A DNA stretch of 64,000 nt. Source: Rubrivivax sp. Lineage in GTDB: Bacteria; Pseudomonadota; Gammaproteobacteria; Burkholderiales; Burkholderiaceae_C. Positions 52,888-61,724 of the stretch are shown here, piece after piece. The DNA lies in assembly GCA_016719535.1 (NCBI GenBank), contig JADJYX010000012.1:124001-188000 (forward strand), written 5' to 3'. Position numbers and translations under genes: made by a program. Each line of letters starts with the position of its first letter. The stretch's first letter is position 1. Below the pieces are notes generated by a model, which was not told the DNA's origin, ran no database searches, and was given only the letters and a program-made list of their open reading frames with translations.

Positions 52888-53552
52888 GGGAACAGTCTGA
52901 GGATGGGCCAGCGGCGTTTGAGCGCCACGGCCTCGAGGGCGGGGCCCGGGTTGGTGGCGACCGGATGGCTCACCCGCTCGAGCAGGGCCAGGTCGTTGGT
53001 CGAATCGCTGTAGAAGAACTGGCGCTCGAAGTCGCCGAGGCTGCGGCCTTGTGCACGCAGCCAATCGTGCACGCGCTCGACCTTGCCGGCGCGGAAGGCC
53101 GGTGTGCCGCGGATGGCACCGGTGACGCGCCCGCCGGCGTCGCGTTCGAGCTCGGTGGCGATCAGCGTGTCGATGCCGAACAGCTGCGCGATCGGCCGCG
53201 TGACGAACTCGTTGGTGGCGGTCACCAGCGCCAGCAGGTCGCCGGCCTCGCGGTGGCGCTGCACCAGCGCCAGCGCGCTGTCGCGCAGCGCCGGACGCGC
53301 CACCTCGTCGACGAAGCGGGCCTGCACGGCGGCCAGTTCGTGCGCGGGCCGGTCACGCCAGGGCGCGGTGCAGAAGTCGACATAGGCGTCGATATCCAGC
53401 CGCTCGGCCTTGTACTGCTCGTAGAACGCATCGTTGCGACGGCGATAGGCATCGGCATCGGCCCAGCCGATGGCGATGAGGAATTCGCCGAAGGCATGGT
53501 CGGAGTCGATGGGCAGCAGCGTGCCGTCGAGGTCGAACAGCGCCAGCGTCAC
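52884..53552 (-). CDS. HAD-IB family hydrolase (SerB-like phosphatase)
   Basis: A 222-residue haloacid dehalogenase-type phosphatase. Motif I is LALFDLDGTLLPIDSD (nucleophile Asp near residue 7). Motif II is in LVTATNEFVT. Motif III/IV is FYSDSTNDLALLERV. The group includes phosphoserine-phosphatase-like and phosphatidylglycerophosphatase-like enzymes; the substrate is undefined. It overlaps both pcnB downstream and hda upstream by 4 bases, indicating tight coupling. Confidence 0.9.
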   Translation of the reverse strand: MTLALFDLDGTLLPIDSDHAFGEFLIAIGWADADAYRRRNDAFYEQYKAERLDIDAYVDFCTAPWRDRPAHELAAVQARFVDEVARPALRDSALALVQRHREAGDLLALVTATNEFVTRPIAQLFGIDTLIATELERDAGGRVTGAIRGTPAFRAGKVERVHDWLRAQGRSLGDFERQFFYSDSTNDLALLERVSHPVATNPGPALEAVALKRRWPILRLFP

Positions 53553-54217
53553 GCCCGCTCCTCCGCCAGCATGGCGCGCAGCAGCGGCACCGTGATGGCA
53601 CGCGAGCGTGCCAGCGAAAAATGGTCCAGGCGGTCGAGCAGGTTCATCAGCGAGCCCATGTCACGCGCGAAGTGGGTGAGCAGATGGCCCATCACCTCGT
53701 CGGAGAGGAAGATGCCGCGGCGGTCGGCCTCGCGCCGCAGCGCGGCGCGCGTCTCGGCCTCGGACAGCGCCTGCAGCGCAAAGACATGGCCCCAGCCCAG
53801 CCGCGTGCGCAGGTCGTCGCGCAGCGGCAGGTCCACCGGCGGCAGGCTGCCGGCGGCGGCGACCTGCACGCCCTGTGTGCTGGCCTCGACGAAGAGCGCG
53901 AAGGCGGCATGCTGGGCGTCGGCATCGAGTGACTCGCAGCGGTCGATCACCACCAGCGACCAGTCGGGCGCCAGCGGCCAGGGCACGGGGTCGGCGGCGT
54001 CGAACCAGCCCACGCGCATGCCCTGCTGCTGCTGTCGATGCGCCAGCGCGCGCAGCAGGTGCGTCTTGCCGCTGCCGGGGGGCCCCCACAGGTAGACCGG
54101 CGCGGCCGGCAGCTCCAGCGATTTCAGGTGTTCGCAGGCGGCGGCATTCGGGCCGGGCAGGAAGCTGTCGAAGGTGGCCATCACCTCCGGCCCGATCGCC
54201 AGCGGAATCTGCTGCAT
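53549..54217 (-). CDS. hda: DnaA regulatory inactivator Hda
   Basis: A 222-residue AAA+ protein that with the sliding clamp promotes hydrolysis of DnaA-bound ATP. The N-terminal MQQIPLAIG carries a clamp-binding QxxL-like motif. Walker A is WGPPGSGKTHLLRAL. A DnaA-like DLRTRLGWGHVFAL sensor region and a C-terminal lid follow. I start at ATG 54217 because the clamp motif is normally at the very N-terminus; ATG 54232 or TTG 54238 are alternatives that would nearly touch the upstream gene. Confidence 0.9.
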   Translation of the reverse strand: MQQIPLAIGPEVMATFDSFLPGPNAAACEHLKSLELPAAPVYLWGPPGSGKTHLLRALAHRQQQQGMRVGWFDAADPVPWPLAPDWSLVVIDRCESLDADAQHAAFALFVEASTQGVQVAAAGSLPPVDLPLRDDLRTRLGWGHVFALQALSEAETRAALRREADRRGIFLSDEVMGHLLTHFARDMGSLMNLLDRLDHFSLARSRAITVPLLRAMLAEERA

Positions 54218-54234
54218 GGTCGGCGCGCCCATCG

Positions 54235-55104
54235 TCAATGCCAGCGCGGGCCGTCGCCGCTGCGCCAGGCCGCCAGCCGGCGCCGCAGCGCGGGCGCATC
54301 GTCGGCTCCGGGGTGATGGTCGAGGTAGCCGCCCAGGTCTTCGGCCGCTTCGGCGAAGCGGCCCAGTTCGGCACGCACCAGGCCGCGGTCGCGCCGCTCG
54401 TCCCAGGCCTCGGGCAGCAGCACGACCAGGCGCTCGAGCACCGGCAGCAGGCGCGGCCAGTCCTCGGCGGTGCGGTGGATCTCCTTCAGGTTGCGCAGCA
54501 GGCGCGCGATCACGTCGCGCGGCGGCGCCGCCTGCAGGAACAGGCCCAGCGGCGCTTCGAAGTCACCCGTGAGTCCGCGCTGGCGGCGGTAGGGCAGCAG
54601 CCGCTCGTCGAGGTCCTCGCGCGACAGCGACTGGCCGGTGAAGGGGTCGATCACGACCTCGCCCCGAGGCATGTGCAGCTTGACCAGAAAATGCCCTGGA
54701 AACGAGATGCCCGCCGCCTGCAGCCCGATCTGCGCGGCCAGCTCGATATACAGCAGCGCCAGCGTGATCGGGATGCCGCGGCGCGTGCGCAGCACATCGG
54801 GCAGGTAGCTGTTGCGGGCGTCGTAGTAGTCGTTCACGTTGCCGGCAAATCCCAGCTCGTGGAAAAAATAGCGGTTGAGCTGCCGCAGCCGCTGCAGCGG
54901 CGCAGCGTCGACCGCGATGCGACGGTGCAGCCGGTCGGCCAGTTCGTCGACCTGGGCCAGCGTCGCCTGCACGTCCAGCCGCGGGTATTCGTCCTGCGCC
55001 ACCGAAATGGCCGCCTCCAGCGGGGACAGGCTGGCGTCGTCCGCCACCAGGGCGGCGAAGTATTGCAGCGCGGTCGGGGCTTCGAAGTGCAGCGAGCCTG
55101 GCAT
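54235..55104 (-). CDS. SirB1-family transglutaminase-like/TPR protein
   Basis: A 289-residue protein of the SirB1 family. The N-terminal transglutaminase-like part has LDYxxSL-type wording (LQYFAALVADDASLSPLEAAISVAQDEYPRLDV) and NRYFFHELGFAGNVNDYYDARNSYLPDVLRTRRGIPITLALLY. GISFPGHFLVKL contains the conserved His. The C-terminal part is tetratricopeptide-like (RDRGLVRAELGRFAEAAEDLGGYL). The ATG at 55104 is preferred; a GTG at 55119 is possible. Function in the cell is not established. Confidence 0.87.
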   Translation of the reverse strand: MPGSLHFEAPTALQYFAALVADDASLSPLEAAISVAQDEYPRLDVQATLAQVDELADRLHRRIAVDAAPLQRLRQLNRYFFHELGFAGNVNDYYDARNSYLPDVLRTRRGIPITLALLYIELAAQIGLQAAGISFPGHFLVKLHMPRGEVVIDPFTGQSLSREDLDERLLPYRRQRGLTGDFEAPLGLFLQAAPPRDVIARLLRNLKEIHRTAEDWPRLLPVLERLVVLLPEAWDERRDRGLVRAELGRFAEAAEDLGGYLDHHPGADDAPALRRRLAAWRSGDGPRWH

Positions 55105-55128
55105 GGGTCGGATGGGCACGAGTGTAGG

Positions 55129-56685
55129 TCAGCCGCGCCGACGGAACTGCTGCCAGCGCACCCCTGTGAGCCTGAGCGTGCCCAGATAGGCCACCGCGGC
55201 CGCGGGCAGCACCAGCGCCATCAGCCCGACCCGCTGCGGCCAGTTTGCGCCCAGCGCCAGCCAGTCGACGTGGTGGTTGGCCGCCGCCAGCGCCAGGCCC
55301 AGCACGCTGCAGCCGGCCAGCACCTGCATGGCAAAGCGCAGCCAGCCCGGCCGCGGCACATAGGCACCGCGCCGGTGCAGGCCATGCAGCAGAAACCCGG
55401 CGTTGCCGAGAGCGCCCAGGCCGATCGACCACGCCAGCCCCGGCACGCCCAGCCATGGCACCAGGGCCAGGTTCATCAGCTGCGTCGCGATCAGCACGCC
55501 GATGGCGATCTTCACCGGCGTGCGCACATCCTGGCGCGCATAGAAGCCCGGCGCCAGCACCTTGACGGCGATGATGCCCAGCAGCCCGAAACCATAACCA
55601 CGCAGCGCGGCGGCCGTCTGCGCCACGTCCTGCGCCGTGAAGGCGCCGTGGTGGAACAGCACCGCGATCAACGGTGCCGGGAAGACCATCAGTGCCACCG
55701 CGCAGGGCAAGGCCAGCAGCAGCACCAGGCGCAGCCCCCAGTCGAGCAGGCCGCTGTAGGCCTCGCTGTCGCCCCGACCCTGCGCCGACGACAGCTGCGG
55801 CAGCAGCACCGCGCCCAGCGCCACGCCCAGCAGGCCGGTCGGAAATTCCATCAACCGGTCGGCATAGAAGAGCCAGGAAACAGCCCCCACGCCCAGTTGC
55901 GACGCGATCTGGGTATTGATCAGCAGCGACAGCTGCGCCACCGAGACGCCCAGCAGCGCCGGCGCCATCAGCCGCAGGATCTGGTGCACGCCCGGGTGCG
56001 ACCAGGCGCGGCGGATGGACGCCGGCGCCAGGCCGAAATGCGGCAACCGCCCGATGCGCGCCAGCGCCGGCACCTGCACCGCCAGCTGCAGCACGCCGCC
56101 CAGCATGACACCGGCGGCCAGCGCCAGGATGGGCCGCAGGCCCCAGGACTCGAACCAGGGCACACCCAGCCAGGCGGCGCCGATCAGGCTCAGGTTCAGC
56201 AACACCGGCGTCAAGGCCGGCACGGCGAAGCGCTTCCAGGTGTTCAGGATGCCGGCCGCGAAGGCCACCAGCGACATGCAGCCGATATACGGGAACATCC
56301 AGCGTGCCATCAGCACCGCGAGGTCGAATTCCTGCAAGCCCGCGGCCAGCAGCCAGATCAGGATCGGCGCCGCCGCCACGCCGAGCAGACAGGTGGCGAC
56401 CAGCACCCACAGCAGCACCGTCGCCACGGCGTCGATCAGCAACCGGGTGGCCTCGTCGCCCTCACGCTCGCGCGTGGTGGCCAGGAACGGCACGAAGGCC
56501 TGCGAAAAGGCGCCTTCGGCAAACAGCCGCCGCAACAGGTTGGGCAGCCGGAAGGCGACGTTGAAGGCGTCGGTCAGCGCACCCGCGCCGAACTGGGCGG
56601 CGATCAGCTGGTCACGCACCAGACCGGTCACGCGCGAGGCGAGCGTGAGCAACGAGACGGTGGAGGCGGCCTTGAGCAGGTTCAC
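55129..56685 (-). CDS. murJ: Lipid II flippase
   Basis: A 518-residue MATE/MOP-superfamily membrane protein that moves lipid II to the periplasm. It has about fourteen membrane segments, with typical stretches VSLLTLASRVTGLVRDQLIAAQFG at the start, AFNVAFRLPNLLRRLFAEGAFSQAFVP, and FPTGLLGVALGAVLLPQLSS in the middle. Length equals the family norm. It is divergent from rpsT, as is common in Burkholderiales. Confidence 0.96.
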   Translation of the reverse strand: MNLLKAASTVSLLTLASRVTGLVRDQLIAAQFGAGALTDAFNVAFRLPNLLRRLFAEGAFSQAFVPFLATTREREGDEATRLLIDAVATVLLWVLVATCLLGVAAAPILIWLLAAGLQEFDLAVLMARWMFPYIGCMSLVAFAAGILNTWKRFAVPALTPVLLNLSLIGAAWLGVPWFESWGLRPILALAAGVMLGGVLQLAVQVPALARIGRLPHFGLAPASIRRAWSHPGVHQILRLMAPALLGVSVAQLSLLINTQIASQLGVGAVSWLFYADRLMEFPTGLLGVALGAVLLPQLSSAQGRGDSEAYSGLLDWGLRLVLLLALPCAVALMVFPAPLIAVLFHHGAFTAQDVAQTAAALRGYGFGLLGIIAVKVLAPGFYARQDVRTPVKIAIGVLIATQLMNLALVPWLGVPGLAWSIGLGALGNAGFLLHGLHRRGAYVPRPGWLRFAMQVLAGCSVLGLALAAANHHVDWLALGANWPQRVGLMALVLPAAAVAYLGTLRLTGVRWQQFRRRG

Positions 56686-56745
56686 GGGGGAGGCGTCGGA
56701 TTATAGGCAGCCACCCCGCCGCCGCCGCGACAAGGCTCTACCGCG

Positions 56746-56754
56746 TGCTATACT
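56746..56754 (+). promoter_or_regulatory. Extended -10 promoter of rpsT
   Basis: TGCTATACT gives an extended -10 (TGn plus TATACT). The predicted leader is about 32 bases, with no clear Shine-Dalgarno before the rpsT ATG. Confidence 0.6.
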
Positions 56755-56792
56755 CTGCAGCTTTTGCACCTTTGCGCAACCGCTCTACACGC

Positions 56793-57095
56793 ATGGCCAC
56801 CTCCTCCAAAGCCAAGAAGAAGACCGTTCGCCTCGCCTCGGGCCGCAAGCGCGCCCGCCAGGACGTGGTGCTCAATGCCGCCAACACCTCGCTGCGCTCG
56901 CGTTTTCGCACCGTGGTGAAGAACGTGCAAAAGGCGGTGGCCGGTGGTGACAAGGGCAAGGCGACGGATCTGTTCAAGAGCGCCCAGAGCGTCATCGACT
57001 CGGTGGCCGACAAGGGCATCTTCCACAAGAACAAGGCCGCCCGCCTGAAGAGCCGGCTGTCGGCCAAGGTCAAGGCCCTGTCCCTGGCCGCCTGA
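56793..57095 (+). CDS. rpsT: 30S ribosomal protein S20
   Basis: A 100-residue, strongly basic S20 that binds 16S rRNA early in assembly. Characteristic sequences are RKRARQDVVLNAANTSLRSRFRTVVKNV and GIFHKNKAARLKSRLSAKVKAL. The ATG at 56793 gives the normal MATSSKAKKKT start. A clear intrinsic terminator follows 31 bases after the stop, so it is a single-gene transcript. Confidence 0.97.
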   Translation: MATSSKAKKKTVRLASGRKRARQDVVLNAANTSLRSRFRTVVKNVQKAVAGGDKGKATDLFKSAQSVIDSVADKGIFHKNKAARLKSRLSAKVKALSLAA

Positions 57096-57125
57096 TTCGA
57101 TTCAGCCAGACCCGGTGCAACGATC

Positions 57126-57152
57126 AAAGGCCTGCGCAAGCGGGCCTTTTTT
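57126..57152 (+). terminator. Intrinsic terminator of rpsT
   Basis: AAAGGCCTGC-GCAA-GCGGGCCTTT (10-base stem with one G-T pair, GCAA tetraloop) followed by three more T. Confidence 0.9.
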
Positions 57153-57179
57153 CATGGGCAAGCCCGGCAGCGCGACGGC

Positions 57180-57494
57180 TCAGATGGCGGGTGGCGCGCC
57201 GATCTCGACCACGCACAACTCGTTGTCGCGGGCGAAGTTCATGACGAAGTCCCACGCCATCGGTTCGATGTCGCGCAGGGCTTCGTTGACGATCACGCAC
57301 TTGACGCCCTCGACCACCCGCGGCACGCAGTAGGGCGAATAGCCGATGAAGGCGCCGATGCCGCCGGCGCTTCCGCCCGGGCGGAAGCACGACATCGCGC
57401 CCGCCAGGCGTTCTGCCCAGTCGCTGGGGCGAAAGCCGCGGCCCTGCTTCGTCACGCCCTGGATGTAGTACTGACGAGGTGGAGTGAGAGACAT
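57180..57494 (-). CDS. DUF3579 domain protein
   Basis: A 104-residue small protein (YYIQGVTKQGRGFRPSDWAERLAGAMSCFRPGG at the start and CVPRVVEGVKCVIVNEALRDIEPMAWDF in the middle). It matches the DUF3579 family found in betaproteobacteria, usually next to argD/argF as here. No function is known. The start at 57494 is the ATG at the beginning of conserved sequence. It is divergent from argD across 258 bases that hold the argD leader described separately. Confidence 0.87.
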   Translation of the reverse strand: MSLTPPRQYYIQGVTKQGRGFRPSDWAERLAGAMSCFRPGGSAGGIGAFIGYSPYCVPRVVEGVKCVIVNEALRDIEPMAWDFVMNFARDNELCVVEIGAPPAI

Positions 57495-57672
57495 CGGTGG
57501 CGTCGGGCCCGCCGGGTGGGCCGATGACGGTTGTAGCAAGCGCAGGTTTCCGGGGCCTGACATCGGCGGCAGGGCGGGCGGCCTCGTGCCCCGGAGTGGT
57601 TGCGTCGCTGCCTGCATGGTCGGTTCACCTGGAGCCTGGTACCGATCTTCTCGGCCCGTGGCGCTCCACCTT

Positions 57673-57725
57673 TAGAATTCGCTTCCGGCCGGCGGTGACC
57701 GAAGTGGGTTGCGCGCCGGCTTTTT
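57673..57725 (+). promoter_or_regulatory. argD leader: -10 followed by a terminator-like hairpin
   Basis: TAGAAT at 57673-57678 could be a -10. Just downstream GCCGGCG (57688-57694) pairs with CGCCGGC (57714-57720) across a 19-base loop and is followed by five T. The argD ATG lies 28 bases further on with GAAAGGA before it. This has the layout of a leader attenuator or a terminator of an upstream transcript. Confidence 0.5.
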
Positions 57726-57752
57726 GCTTGGTGCCGACCTCGAAAGGACAGC

Positions 57753-58967
57753 ATGAACGCCCCGGATCCCGTCGTTGCGAGCCCGATGCCGCATGTCATG
57801 AATACCTACGGCCGCTTGCCTGTCGCGCTGTCGCATGGCCAGGGCTGCTGGGTCTGGGATACCCGGGGGCGCCGATACCTGGACGGCCTGGCCGGCATCG
57901 CCGTCAGCACGCTGGGCCACAACCACCCGAAGCTGGTGCCGGCATTGCAGGACCAGGTCAGCAAGATCATCCACAGCAGCAACTACTACGAGGTGCCGCT
58001 GCAGGAGACGCTGGCTGCCAGGCTGTGCGAGCTCTCGGGCCTGGATTCGGTGTTTTTCTGCAGCACCGGCCTCGAGGCCAACGAGGCGGCACTGAAGCTG
58101 GCGCGCAAATTCGGCCATGACAGGGGCATCGAGCGCCCCGAGGTCATCGTCTACGAGCGCGCCTTCCACGGGCGCTCGATCGCCACCCTGTCGGCCACCG
58201 GCAACCCCAAGGTGCAGGCCGGCTTCGGCCCGCTGGTCGAAGGCTTCGTGCGCGTGCCGATGAACGACCTGGCCGCCATCGAGGCGGTGGCGAAATCCAA
58301 CCCCCACGTGGTGGCGATCTTCCTCGAGACCATCCAGGGCGAAGGCGGCATCAACCCGAGCCGTGCCGACTACCTGCAGGGCCTGCGCGCGATCTGCGAC
58401 CGCCAGAACTGGCTGCTGATGCTCGACGAGGTGCAATGCGGCATCGGCCGCACCGGCAAGTGGTTCGCGCACCAGTGGGCCGGCATCCGGCCCGACGTGA
58501 TGCCGCTGGCCAAGGGCCTGGGCTCGGGCGTGCCGATCGGCGCCGTCGTCACCGGCCCGCGCGCGGCGCGCATCTTCGGCCCCGGCAACCACGGCACCAC
58601 CTTCGGCGGCAACCCGCTGGCCATGCGCGCCGGCGTCGAGACGCTGAAGATCATGGTCGAGGACGGCCTGCTCGAGAACGCCGCCGCGCGCGGCGCGCAA
58701 CTGCGCCAGGCCTTCGAGACGCAGTTTGCCGGCCTGGCCGGCGTGAAGGAGATCCGCGGTGCCGGCCTGATGATCGGCATCGAGCTCGACCGCCCCTGCG
58801 GCGCGCTGCTGCAGCGCGCGGCCGATGCCGGGCTGATGATCAGCGTCACCGCCGACAGCGTGATCCGCCTGCTGCCGCCGCTGATCCTGACGGCCGCCGA
58901 AGCCGATGAGATCGTGCGCATCCTGGTGCCGCTGGTGAAGGCATTTCTCGCGGACCCGAAGGCATGA
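57753..58967 (+). CDS. argD: Acetylornithine aminotransferase
   Basis: A 404-residue class III PLP aminotransferase of arginine (and possibly lysine) synthesis. It has SGLDSVFFCSTGLEANEAALKLAR near residue 95, the FHGRSIATLSATGNPKVQ motif, LDEVQCGIGRTGKWFAHQ, and the PLP lysine in PLAKGLGSGVPIGA. Length is typical. It overlaps argF by four bases (ATGA), so the two arginine genes are translationally coupled. Confidence 0.94.
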   Translation: MNAPDPVVASPMPHVMNTYGRLPVALSHGQGCWVWDTRGRRYLDGLAGIAVSTLGHNHPKLVPALQDQVSKIIHSSNYYEVPLQETLAARLCELSGLDSVFFCSTGLEANEAALKLARKFGHDRGIERPEVIVYERAFHGRSIATLSATGNPKVQAGFGPLVEGFVRVPMNDLAAIEAVAKSNPHVVAIFLETIQGEGGINPSRADYLQGLRAICDRQNWLLMLDEVQCGIGRTGKWFAHQWAGIRPDVMPLAKGLGSGVPIGAVVTGPRAARIFGPGNHGTTFGGNPLAMRAGVETLKIMVEDGLLENAAARGAQLRQAFETQFAGLAGVKEIRGAGLMIGIELDRPCGALLQRAADAGLMISVTADSVIRLLPPLILTAAEADEIVRILVPLVKAFLADPKA

Positions 58968-59896
58968 AGCCGGGGATGTCGCTGATGAAGCACTTCCTGC
59001 AGTTCAAGGACCTGCGCACCGAGGAGTACGCCTACCTGTTCGACCGCGCGCGCATCATCAAGACGCGCTTCAAGAACTACGAGCGCTACCAGCCGCTGGC
59101 CGACCGCACGCTGGCGATGATCTTCGAGAAGGCCAGCACGCGCACGCGCGTGAGCTTCGAGGCCGGCATGTACCAGATGGGCGGCTCGGTGGTGCACCTG
59201 ACCACCGGCGACAGCCAGCTCGGCCGTGCCGAACCCGTCGAGGACAGCGCGCGCGTCATCAGCCGCATGGTCGACCTGGTGATGATCCGCACCTTCGAGC
59301 AGTCCAAGATCGAGCGCTTCGCCGCGCATTCGCGCGTGCCGGTGATCAACGGCCTCACCAACGAATACCACCCCTGCCAGATCCTGGCCGACATCTTCAC
59401 CTTCATCGAGCACCGCGGCAGCATCCAGGGCAAGGTGGTGGCCTGGGTCGGCGACGGCAACAACATGGCCAATACCTGGCTGCAGGCGGCCGAGATCCTC
59501 GGCTTCAAGCTGCATGTCAGCACGCCCAGCGGCTACGAGGTCGACCCGGCGGTGGCCGGCATCCGCGACAGCGGCTGCTACCAGGTCTTCAACCACCCGC
59601 TGGAAGCCTGCGCCGGGGCGCACCTGGTCACCACCGACGTCTGGACCAGCATGGGCTACGAGGCCGAGAACGACGAGCGCCGCAAGGCCTTCATCGACTG
59701 GTGCGTCGACGAGGAGATGATGGCGGTGGCCCAGAGCGACGCCCTCTTCATGCACTGCCTGCCGGCGCACCGCGGCGAGGAGGTCACCGCCGAGGTCATC
59801 GACGGCCCGCAGAGCGTGGTCTGGGACGAGGCGGAGAACCGCCTGCACGTGCAGAAGGCGCTGATGGAATACCTGCTGCTCGGCCGCATCGGCTGA
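58964..59896 (+). CDS. argF: Ornithine carbamoyltransferase
   Basis: A 310-residue enzyme that makes citrulline from ornithine and carbamoyl phosphate. The carbamoyl-phosphate loop is FEKASTRTRVSFEAGM, the NEYHPCQ motif is present, and the ornithine site is MHCLPAHRGEEV. It starts in the argD stop. Its own stop lies two bases from that of the convergent short-chain dehydrogenase, so no intergenic terminator fits between them. Confidence 0.96.
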   Translation: MKPGMSLMKHFLQFKDLRTEEYAYLFDRARIIKTRFKNYERYQPLADRTLAMIFEKASTRTRVSFEAGMYQMGGSVVHLTTGDSQLGRAEPVEDSARVISRMVDLVMIRTFEQSKIERFAAHSRVPVINGLTNEYHPCQILADIFTFIEHRGSIQGKVVAWVGDGNNMANTWLQAAEILGFKLHVSTPSGYEVDPAVAGIRDSGCYQVFNHPLEACAGAHLVTTDVWTSMGYEAENDERRKAFIDWCVDEEMMAVAQSDALFMHCLPAHRGEEVTAEVIDGPQSVVWDEAENRLHVQKALMEYLLLGRIG

Positions 59897-59898
59897 CT

Positions 59899-60639
59899 TC
59901 AATAGGTCGAGCGTCCGCCGGTGATGTCGAACACGGCACCGGTGCTGAAGCTGCAGTCCTCGCTGGCCAGCCAGGCGGCCATGGCGGCGATCTCGTCGAC
60001 GGTGACGAAGCGGCCCATCGGGATCTTGCTCAGCATGTAGTCGATGTGGGTCTGCGCCATCTGGTCGAAGATGGCCGTCTTCGCCGCCGCCGGGGCGATC
60101 GCGTTGACCAGCACGTTCTTCTGCGCCAGTTCCTTGCCCAGCGACTTGGTCAGTGCGATCAGGCCCGCCTTGCTGGCGCTGTAGTGGCTGGCATTGGGGT
60201 TGCCTTCCTTGCCCGCCACCGACGCGATATTGACGATGCGGCCGTAGCCCTGGCGGATCATCACCGGCGCCACGTGGCGGCAGGTCAGGAAGGGGCCGAC
60301 CAGGTTGACGTCGATGACGCGCCGCCACACCGCGGGGTCGAGCTCCCAGGTGGGGCCGTTGCCGCCGGTGATGCCGGCGTTGTTGACCAGGATGTCGATG
60401 CGTCCGGCGGCCGCGGTGGCGGCGGCCACGGCAGCATCGTCCGTCAACTCCACCGCCTGCCCGCGGGCGCTGCCCAGCGCCGACAGCGTGCCCACGGCCT
60501 CATCGAGCCGCGCGGCGTCGATGTCCCACAGCACGACAGCGGCGCCGGACTTCAGGAAGCGTTCCGCGGTGGCATAACCGATGCCCTGGGCACCGCCGGT
60601 GATGACCGCGACGCGGCCCTTCAGGTCGATCTGGTTCAT
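59899..60639 (-). CDS. Short-chain dehydrogenase/reductase
   Basis: A 246-residue classical SDR. The cofactor motif is TGGAQGIG, NNAG is near residue 85, the catalytic serine is in NIASVAG, and the catalytic pair is in HYSASKAG. An acidic residue after beta-2 (VLWDIDAARL) suggests NAD preference. It overlaps denD upstream by four bases, so it probably works on a hydroxy acid or sugar acid in the same pathway. The exact substrate is not visible. Confidence 0.9.
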   Translation of the reverse strand: MNQIDLKGRVAVITGGAQGIGYATAERFLKSGAAVVLWDIDAARLDEAVGTLSALGSARGQAVELTDDAAVAAATAAAGRIDILVNNAGITGGNGPTWELDPAVWRRVIDVNLVGPFLTCRHVAPVMIRQGYGRIVNIASVAGKEGNPNASHYSASKAGLIALTKSLGKELAQKNVLVNAIAPAAAKTAIFDQMAQTHIDYMLSKIPMGRFVTVDEIAAMAAWLASEDCSFSTGAVFDITGGRSTY

Positions 60640-61649
60640 GCGTCCAGGCCTTTCAGCGCGGCGGGGTGGGTGGCGCGGCAGTCGTCGATGTACTGGCGGA
60701 TGATGGCCTCGAAGCTGGCCGGCGCCTTCAGCCCCAGGCGCGCGGCGCGCGCGGCGGTCGAGCCGCTGGGCCAGTTGGCGACGATGCCGGCTATTGCGGA
60801 GTCGCGCTGGAACTTGACGCGCGCACGCACCTTCGGCCCGGCCACGGCCTCGAGCGCGTCGAGCATCTGCTGCACCGTGCAGTTGATGGCCGGCAGGTTG
60901 AGCGCGGTGCGGCCGCAGAAGGCCTCGCGGCTGGCCTCGTGGACGGTGATCAGTCCGTCGACCGTGGCCTGCACCGAGGTCAGCGGGTGCGACACGCCGG
61001 CATCCACCGGGCAGACCGATTCCTCGCCGGCCAGCGGCTCGCGGATGATGCCGCTGAAGAACGAACTGGCGGCGCCGTTGGGGCGCCCCGGGCGCACCGT
61101 CACCGTCATCAGCCGCGCGGCGCGGCCGTCGATGTAGCCCTTGCGCGTGTAGTCGGCGATCAGGTGCTCGCAGATCAGCTTGTGCGTGCCGTAGCTGGTC
61201 TGCGGCGTGGGCAGCGTGTCGTCGGCGACGATGCCCGGGAAGGGCACGGCCGGGTCGGGCCCGAAGACCGCGACCGAACTGCTGAAGACCAGCCTGGTCG
61301 GCGTCGCGCCCTGCTCGGCGCGGTGGCGCAACGCATCCAGCAGCGCGCGCGTGCTGTCGAGGTTGCTGGCGAGGCCCAGTTCGAAATCGGCCTCGCATTC
61401 GCCCGATACCGCCGATGCCAGGTGGAAGACGCCGTCGAAGGCTTCGTCGCGCAGCCCCTGGCAGTGCGCCAGCAGCTTGCCGACGCGACCCTGCACGCGC
61501 GCATCGGCCAGCAGGTCGGCCGGCGCGGCGGCCTGGTCGGCGATGACCAGTTGCGAGATGGCACGGCCGTCCAGCGTGCCGCGAGCCAGCAGGGTGCGCG
61601 CCAGCCGCGCACCCACATAACCGGCGCCGCCGGTGATCAGGAGCTTCAT
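60636..61649 (-). CDS. denD: D-erythronate dehydrogenase-like epimerase-fold enzyme
   Basis: A 337-residue extended SDR. It has ITGGAGYVGARLA at the start, VFHLASAVSGECEADFELGLASNLDST, the catalytic SSSVAVFG and YGTHKLICEHL (Y..K), and TVRPGRPNGAASSFFSGIIREPLAG. This last motif is characteristic of the DenD group that oxidises D-erythronate to 2-oxo-D-erythronate. Start at 61649 because the Rossmann motif begins there. No kinase (DenK/DtnK-like) or other erythronate genes are in the window, so the pathway is inferred. Confidence 0.85.
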   Translation of the reverse strand: MKLLITGGAGYVGARLARTLLARGTLDGRAISQLVIADQAAAPADLLADARVQGRVGKLLAHCQGLRDEAFDGVFHLASAVSGECEADFELGLASNLDSTRALLDALRHRAEQGATPTRLVFSSSVAVFGPDPAVPFPGIVADDTLPTPQTSYGTHKLICEHLIADYTRKGYIDGRAARLMTVTVRPGRPNGAASSFFSGIIREPLAGEESVCPVDAGVSHPLTSVQATVDGLITVHEASREAFCGRTALNLPAINCTVQQMLDALEAVAGPKVRARVKFQRDSAIAGIVANWPSGSTAARAARLGLKAPASFEAIIRQYIDDCRATHPAALKGLDA

Positions 61650-61724
61650 GAAAGGACCCGTCGTCAAAGGTATGACGATTGTGCCCTGCCGGCGGACGCC
61701 GCCGCGTCAGGGCTGTCCCGCGGG

